18,864 bases of DNA, taken from contig JAHFDQ010000044.1 of NCBI GenBank assembly GCA_023248915.1, forward strand, positions 1 through 18,864. Reading direction: 5' to 3'. The notes below the pieces were generated by a model. The model saw only the letters and a list, made by a program, of their open reading frames with translations, did no database searches and was not told where the DNA came from. How positions within the stretch are numbered: the stretch's first letter is position 1; each line of letters opens with the position of its first letter. A program made the position numbers and the translations under genes. Of this stretch, positions 14,601-18,864 are shown one piece after another. The stretch comes from Archangiaceae bacterium. Its GTDB lineage: Bacteria; Myxococcota; Myxococcia; Myxococcales; Myxococcaceae.

Positions 14601-15437
14601 ATGGACAACAAGGTTGTTACCCGGCTGAGCGTTCTCGAAGGTCGGAAGTTGCGCTTCGAAGTTCAGACCGACGACCTGGGCAACCAGAACCGCGGCGGCG
14701 TGCACCTCTGGGACAAGAACCGGAACTACGTCGACGTGAAGCTCGACTGGAACAGGAAGGTCGGCAGCGACGACCTCTTCGTCGGCGAAGTGAGCCTCGA
14801 CGACCTGCCGGCCGGGTTCGACACCAGCGAGATTCACTCGACGGCGTTCGTCGACACGCCCTCTTCCATTCACGGCAACTGGCGCGACTGGGAAGGCCGA
14901 GACCTGAAGGTCCAGCCGGCGCCCAGGAACGCCATCTACGACATCGCCGAGGCCGGCGAGTTGCCGTTCGCGCTCCGGTCGTTCAAGGGGCACGCCGACA
15001 CCCGCGGCGGCAAGGTCGAGCTCGACGTGCTGCAAAAGCCGCAGACCGGGTACAAGAGCGCCTACGGAAGCACCGCCATCAAGGGCATTCGCTTCGAAGA
15101 CAAGAACAACTTCTTCGGTGGAGCCGCCAAGGTGGACGTGGTCCTGATGCCGGTCGTCGACTCGACCGACCGCCGCGGCGAGGTCTTCAGCCACGACTAC
15201 GTGAAGAAAGAGCTCGAGCTGGACACGAAGATGAACACGGTGACCCTGAAGAAGCAGGCCGACGGCGCCTACGCCGCCGACGCGGGGTACGACCGCGGGT
15301 TCCTCAACCTGGCCGAGTACACCGAGTACATGGGCGACGCCCTGCGACTGAAGGCGGTGGACATCGCGCTGGTCGACCCCGCCACCGGCAAGTGGGACAG
15401 CAACGGCTCGAAGAACTACCGGGTGCCCATCAACTGA
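14601..15437 (+). CDS. Hypothetical 278-residue beta-rich protein, no recognised family
   Basis: I do not recognise a family. The ATG at 14601 is well supported by AAAGGAAGG eight bases upstream. There is no signal peptide, lipobox or membrane span, so a cytoplasmic location, or export by a signal-independent route, is likely. The sequence is hydrophilic and rich in Asp, Lys, Gly and aromatic residues, in two beta-rich halves: about 5-105 (KLRFEVQTDDLGNQNRGGVH, DDLFVGEVSLDDLPAGFDTS) and about 130-278 (GKVELDVLQKP, KVDVVLMPVVDST, VDIALVDPATGKWDSNGSKN). The halves could be two sandwich domains. It has no cysteine and no obvious catalytic motif. It sits between two surface-protein genes in the same direction, 97 bases after one and 89 bases before the other. 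The end of this gene has a short degenerate copy 1.6 kb away, at 16944-17010. Confidence 0.85.
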   Translation: MDNKVVTRLSVLEGRKLRFEVQTDDLGNQNRGGVHLWDKNRNYVDVKLDWNRKVGSDDLFVGEVSLDDLPAGFDTSEIHSTAFVDTPSSIHGNWRDWEGRDLKVQPAPRNAIYDIAEAGELPFALRSFKGHADTRGGKVELDVLQKPQTGYKSAYGSTAIKGIRFEDKNNFFGGAAKVDVVLMPVVDSTDRRGEVFSHDYVKKELELDTKMNTVTLKKQADGAYAADAGYDRGFLNLAEYTEYMGDALRLKAVDIALVDPATGKWDSNGSKNYRVPIN

Positions 15438-15457
15438 GCACCCAGGCGCGCCATTGT

Positions 15458-15476
15458 CTCTCATTGGGGCTGAGAG
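15458..15476 (+). terminator. Perfect 6-bp hairpin after the 278-residue gene
   Basis: CTCTCA (15458-15463) and TGAGAG (15471-15476) are perfect complements around the loop TTGGGGC, 21 bases after the stop codon. No T-run follows, so factor-independent termination is doubtful; it may be a weak terminator or an RNA-stability element. Confidence 0.3.
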
Positions 15477-15526
15477 GCTGTCGAGGCGGAGGGACGGCGC
15501 TTCGCGCGAGGCCGAGCATTATCGTG

Positions 15527-16933
15527 ATGCCCACTCGTATGGACCGGCGACCTTGCACCTGGCTCGTGGTGGCCGCGGCTGTCTGCTGCGCGCCGGCGGC
15601 CTGGGCGGCCGCTCCAGCCCGGCCGGGCCAGCCCTACGCCGAGTCGTCCCTCTGCGCGCAGCCGGACGTCATCTTCTGCGAGGACTTCGACGTCCCCGCC
15701 AACTTCGCCTGTACCGGCGCCGCCGGCATCGGCAACCACAAGTGGACGAACCCGGGCTTCGTGGCCGAGGTCAACGACTACGTCTACGGGTGCGAGGGGC
15801 GCCAGATAAACCCGGCCAGCGATTACCCGGCGCACGCGGCGGGTTCAGCCGGAAGTGTCTGGGTGGCCAACTGGAATCCGGCCCAGGGCGCCCAATCGCC
15901 GGGCAGTTCCTGGGGAGTCCTGCGCCAAAAGGGGGGTGCCTTCGCCAACGGGGTGCCCGCTTCGCGCGACGTGTACGTCCGGTTCCAAATCTACTGGACG
16001 CCCAACTACGCCTGGCCGGGCGACCCAAAGACCGACCTCTACGGCTGGGGCGCCAGCAACCCGGTGGACAACAAAATCCTGTTCCTCTACCCGCCCGAGT
16101 TCCAGAGCCCCACCGAGGCGGCCTACGACTGCGGCCTCTACACGCAGGCCGGCGCCTGGGACAACGTCAACAACGCCCGCTTCGCCGACGCGCTGTCGGT
16201 GAGGGTGGGCGATTCGGGGTCTGGCACGGGGTACGAGTTCTTCCCCATGTGCGCCAACTGCAGCGCCAACCCGCCGCACATGGAGTATGCGCCCTACCAG
16301 ACGCTGGCCCTGTCCAACCCGAATGACACGCCCACGCCCGGGAAGATGTTCCGGTTCAGCCGCGGCCGCTGGTACACGGTCGAGCTGCGCTACCGGCTGA
16401 GCAGCGCGCCCGGGGCCCTGGACGGGACGATTGAGGTCTGGGTGGAAGGGACGAAGGTGTACTCGGCCAGCGACCTGCGGACGTGCGGGAACGGGACTCC
16501 GGCGGACGACTGCTCAGGCCTGGGGCAGATCTACCTCGGCGCCTACCACAACGCCGCGGACGGCACCGTCTGGAACGGCCAGCAGGTGGTGGACAACCTC
16601 GTCATCTCGAAGAGCTACATCGGGCCGCCTGGGGACACAGGGGACGCAGGCACCTCCAACCCCGACGCGGGCGGCTCGGGCTCCGACGGTGGAAGCCCAG
16701 CCTCGGACGGAGGCGCCTCGGGGACCGACGCCGGCGTCGACGCGGGAATCGGGCTGCCGGACGGCGGGGGCCCGGCAGCGACCGGTGACGGCGGCTCGCC
16801 GGCCGGCGAGGTCTCGGCGAACTGCGGCTGCACGAGCTCGAGCCCGCGCTCGGCGGCAGCCGCCTTGGCCGCCGCCGCCCTCGCCGGGCTCGCCCGGTCG
16901 CGCAGCGGCAAGCGGTCCGGAAGAGCGCGGTAG
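15527..16933 (+). CDS. Secreted lectin/lyase-like protein with MYXO-CTERM anchor
   Basis: The ATG at 15527 gives 468 residues; the ATG four codons later (15539) is equally possible, and neither has a good Shine-Dalgarno site. The frame is open far upstream, but only as a shadow of the previous gene. A signal peptide ends around AAWAAA (about 28). Residues about 40-365 form one beta-rich domain beginning with VIFCEDFD and ending RWYTVELRYRLSS...GTIEVWVEGTKVY...QIYLGAYHN...QQVVDNLVIS, the arrangement of concanavalin-like jelly-roll folds found in polysaccharide lyases and LamG-like binding modules. An Asp/Gly/Ser-rich linker (about 367-430) leads to NCGC (432-435), an Ala/Leu-rich span and the basic tail LARSRSGKRSGRAR, a MYXO-CTERM sorting signal. 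Such proteins are processed and lipid-anchored at the cell surface by myxosortase. Glycan binding or cleavage is inferred from fold appearance; no catalytic residues could be assigned. Confidence 0.85.
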   Translation: MPTRMDRRPCTWLVVAAAVCCAPAAWAAAPARPGQPYAESSLCAQPDVIFCEDFDVPANFACTGAAGIGNHKWTNPGFVAEVNDYVYGCEGRQINPASDYPAHAAGSAGSVWVANWNPAQGAQSPGSSWGVLRQKGGAFANGVPASRDVYVRFQIYWTPNYAWPGDPKTDLYGWGASNPVDNKILFLYPPEFQSPTEAAYDCGLYTQAGAWDNVNNARFADALSVRVGDSGSGTGYEFFPMCANCSANPPHMEYAPYQTLALSNPNDTPTPGKMFRFSRGRWYTVELRYRLSSAPGALDGTIEVWVEGTKVYSASDLRTCGNGTPADDCSGLGQIYLGAYHNAADGTVWNGQQVVDNLVISKSYIGPPGDTGDAGTSNPDAGGSGSDGGSPASDGGASGTDAGVDAGIGLPDGGGPAATGDGGSPAGEVSANCGCTSSSPRSAAAALAAAALAGLARSRSGKRSGRAR

Positions 16934-16943
16934 GAACCCGGGG

Positions 16944-17010
16944 AACCTCGGTCTCGACGCAGGCATCGCGCTGGTCGCCCCCGCCACTGGCAGGTGGGAC
17001 GGGTCAGGGG
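16944..17010 (+). pseudogene. Remnant of a paralogue of the 278-residue gene (3' end)
   Basis: The 38 bases from 16964 (GCATCGCGCTGGTCG... to GTGGGAC) match those near the 3' end of the 278-residue gene (about 15367-15404) with only four mismatches. In frame they read LDAGIALVAPATGRWDGSG, against KAVDIALVDPATGKWDSNG in the intact gene. Flanking similarity is weak. No start codon or complete gene is present, and the fragment lies between two convergent genes, overlapping the last bases of the minus-strand lipoprotein gene. I interpret it as a decayed second copy, on the same strand as the intact gene. Confidence 0.55.
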
Positions 17011-18155
17011 TTGCGCACGCAGTTGCCGTCGTACGGCACCGGGGCCTCGTCCGGGGCCACCACCTCGAAGTCGGTCACCTTCAGCGCGTCGAGGTCGCGC
17101 GGAGCCAAGAGGTCGGTCGACCCATTCGTCCACTTGGCGGTCGTGAACCGGTCGCTCTGCGCGGTGAGCACAATCTGCCCGCCGTCGGCCAGCAGCATTC
17201 CGTATTTCTGAAGCGCCCGCGCCACCGTGCGCGCCCCCGCGCTCGGCAGCGACGAGACGTCGAAGGTGCTCTTCAGCCGCAGGCGGGTGCCGTAGATGGG
17301 AGTGTCGGCGGCCCCGGAGGACGAGGTGGCGTGGGTGGACGGGTGCACGAACGAGCCCGGCTGGATTCGGTCGTTGGGCAGGATGAAGCGCAGCGCGTGG
17401 CCGATGGCGCCGGCCGCCACCTCGTCCGCGGTGAACAACAGCGGCGCGATGGGGTAGCCAGCGGCGTCGGCGCTGGTGCACTGGTCTCCGCGCCCCGACA
17501 GAGGGTACAGCCGCGCCAGGTCCCACACGGCGAGGCAGCCGCCGTTGAACGTCGCGCCCTGGATGTCCGCCCTCCACATCTCGTAGAGCGTGCGGGTGGG
17601 CTCGTACACCACCAGCAGGTGGCAGTCGCCCCCGCCGGTGCATTGGTACGCGGGCTCGCCTTCCAGCGCGCCGCCGGGCGGCACCGGGACAGGCTGGAAG
17701 TCGCAGTCCGGGGTGTAGAAGTCGCCCGACTTCACGAAGGACCGCAGCGGGGCAGAGGCGTCCGCGTGGAGCAGCTCGACGCTGAAGTCGATTTGGAAGA
17801 CGTCGCCGTTGCCCCAGCCGCCCGCCGCCGCGAGCGCGGCGATGATTTGCGCCGACCTCGGGTGCAGCGGCGCCGCGTCGACGGGTTGCGTCCAGGGCGC
17901 CCCGGCCGGGAAGTACGGCCCGCCGTCCGCGCCCGTGGTTCCGCCGTCCGTTCCACCGTCTTCGGGAAGGCCGGCGTCAGCGCCCACGGTTCCGGAGTCC
18001 GCGGCCAAGCCGGCATCGGCCGTGGGACCCGCGTCGGGCCCTCCGTCCCCCAACACAGAGGCGGTGCCGGTGCAGCCGGCAGCGAGGCCCGCGGCGACGC
18101 ATGCTCCGGCGAGCAGGACGCGGGACCTCGGCGGTGGCCGGTGCGCCCGTCCCAC
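17004..18155 (-). CDS. Lipoprotein with DAG-rich linker and conserved domain of unknown function
   Basis: The GTG at 18155 begins two bases after the stop of the upstream unknown gene and gives 383 residues; the frame further upstream is a shadow. After VGRAHRPPPRSR comes a hydrophobic segment ending LAAGC, a lipobox with Cys28. A low-complexity Asp/Ala/Gly linker (about 36-80) follows, then one domain (about 85-380) with six or so cysteines and the strings VYEPTRTLYEMWRADIQG, AAGYPIAPLLFTADEVAAGA, IGHALRF, RLRLKSTFDVSS and ALQKYGMLLADGG. From memory this order (an EVAAG-IxHALRF segment, HxASSS, LRLRLK, LQ-YGM-LADGG) recurs in secreted proteins of actinobacteria, acidobacteria and myxobacteria with no assigned activity. 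It is probably tethered to the outer membrane by the linker. It forms a likely two-gene unit with the preceding gene and faces the MYXO-CTERM gene convergently. Confidence 0.82.
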   Translation of the reverse strand: MGRAHRPPPRSRVLLAGACVAAGLAAGCTGTASVLGDGGPDAGPTADAGLAADSGTVGADAGLPEDGGTDGGTTGADGGPYFPAGAPWTQPVDAAPLHPRSAQIIAALAAAGGWGNGDVFQIDFSVELLHADASAPLRSFVKSGDFYTPDCDFQPVPVPPGGALEGEPAYQCTGGGDCHLLVVYEPTRTLYEMWRADIQGATFNGGCLAVWDLARLYPLSGRGDQCTSADAAGYPIAPLLFTADEVAAGAIGHALRFILPNDRIQPGSFVHPSTHATSSSGAADTPIYGTRLRLKSTFDVSSLPSAGARTVARALQKYGMLLADGGQIVLTAQSDRFTTAKWTNGSTDLLAPRDLDALKVTDFEVVAPDEAPVPYDGNCVRNP

Positions 18156-18157
18156 CG

Positions 18158-18856
18158 TCAGGCGACCCGGTCGATGAGGCCGACCGCCGTTTGCCGGCCA
18201 GAGACGTTCAACTGCACCGCTTCGCCGGACCCGGTGACGAACACCTTGCGCCCGTCGGGGAGGGTGGTTCCGTTGGGAGTGAGCGAATAGGGCTTGCCCT
18301 GGCCGTCGATGAGAATCACCTGGGTCAGCTTGCCGCTCGGGCTGCCGAGGCGGGCGTCGGCGATGTCGGCCCGGCTGACGCGGTTGTTGAGCAACAGGCG
18401 CAGGTCCGACCCCGGCACCCGGTACTCGCCGCGGGGCAGGCTCAGCTCGAGCGCGCCGGGCCGGTAGTAGTCGTCGGTGCGGTTCACCACCTGGCCGTTG
18501 GGGTAGGTCACCGGGGTGGCGTAGCTCTCGAGGTCGCTGAGGCTCACCCGGTTCGGCATCGCGCCGTTGGCCATCGTCCAGGCGAGGTAGGGCCCGAGGT
18601 CGACCTCTTCGCTCGCCTTGATTTCGGGCAGGTCGAACGAATGCCAACCCGACTGTTCGCCGCGCGCCAGCCACGGGCCGGCCGGCAAGGTGAAGCGGTC
18701 TCCCGAGCTGACCGAGCGCTGCTGGGTGCCGTCGGCGCTGACCAGCAACAGGTTCTCATTGGCGACGAGAGCGCGGGTCACCGAGAGCTGGTGGTTGGGG
18801 TCGAAGTCCGCCCTCTGCGCGAGTGACAGGTTGGGGTTCGCGCTGAGCGGCGTCAC
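18158..18856 (-). CDS. Hypothetical protein of 232 residues, possibly incomplete at 5' end
   Basis: I do not recognise a family. The GTG at 18856, with AGGA four bases before it, is a plausible start, but the frame is open to the window edge eight bases further, so the N-terminus may lie outside. The visible protein has no signal peptide and is beta-rich and hydrophilic: NHQLSVTRALVANENLLLVS, then RFTLPAGPWLARGEQSGWHS, YPNGQVVNRTDDYYRPGALE, PRGEYRVPGSDLRLLLNNRV and LTQVILIDGQGKPYSLTPNG, ending VSGRQTAVGLIDRVA. It has no cysteine and no visible catalytic motif. Its stop is two bases before the GTG of the DAG-linker lipoprotein, so the genes are translationally linked. Like the 278-residue unknown, it is a leaderless beta-rich protein next to a surface-protein gene, but I saw no convincing sequence similarity between the two. 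Confidence 0.75.
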   Translation of the reverse strand: MTPLSANPNLSLAQRADFDPNHQLSVTRALVANENLLLVSADGTQQRSVSSGDRFTLPAGPWLARGEQSGWHSFDLPEIKASEEVDLGPYLAWTMANGAMPNRVSLSDLESYATPVTYPNGQVVNRTDDYYRPGALELSLPRGEYRVPGSDLRLLLNNRVSRADIADARLGSPSGKLTQVILIDGQGKPYSLTPNGTTLPDGRKVFVTGSGEAVQLNVSGRQTAVGLIDRVA

Positions 18857-18864
18857 CGCTTCCT

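Overview
The window is high-GC DNA with the character of a Myxococcota (myxobacterial) genome. The pointers are a MYXO-CTERM type sorting tail, a large receptor-like Ser/Thr kinase with an N-terminal PilZ-like region, an array of Stig1-like cysteine repeats, several lipoproteins with Asp/Ala/Gly ('DAG'-rich) linkers, frequent GTG starts and GTGA stop/start overlaps. No rRNA, tRNA, CRISPR array or transposase was seen. Ten protein genes account for nearly all of the sequence.

Left block (1-6456/6480, minus strand). Four genes run head to tail: a PilZ-like/Ser-Thr kinase with one membrane span; a secreted multi-Ig protein with a C-terminal beta-barrel-like domain; a lipoprotein with Ig-like repeats; and a FecR-type lipoprotein that leaves the window at base 1. 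Kinase and barrel gene overlap by GTGA, barrel and Ig-lipoprotein genes abut with no gap, and 45 bases separate the last two. This looks like one operon whose products span cytoplasm, inner membrane, periplasm and outer membrane. A 165-base spacer before the kinase carries a perfect AT-rich inverted repeat and may hold its promoter.

Middle block (6646-11672, minus strand). Two genes overlap by GTGA: a 1093-residue DUF4175-like membrane protein with a long Gln/Glu-rich coiled coil, and a secreted peptidase MA-like HExxH protein with TPR-like repeats. The DUF4175-like gene carries an in-frame insertion containing two copies of a short interspersed repeat.

Right block (11861-18856). A divergent spacer with a good sigma-70-like promoter precedes a plus-strand lipoprotein gene with eleven Stig1-like repeats and a propeller-like C-terminus. 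It is followed by a 278-residue protein of unknown family and a MYXO-CTERM anchored lectin/lyase-like protein. Facing them on the minus strand are a 232-residue unknown protein and a DAG-linker lipoprotein. In the convergent junction lies a short in-frame fragment resembling the 3' end of the 278-residue gene, best explained as a paralogue remnant. The block reads as a cell-surface/secreted protein cluster using lipid and MYXO-CTERM anchors.

The most interesting leads are the paralogue remnant, the repeat insertion in the DUF4175-like gene, the homogeneous cysteine-repeat array, and the kinase/barrel/lipoprotein/FecR operon as a possible uncharacterised trans-envelope module.
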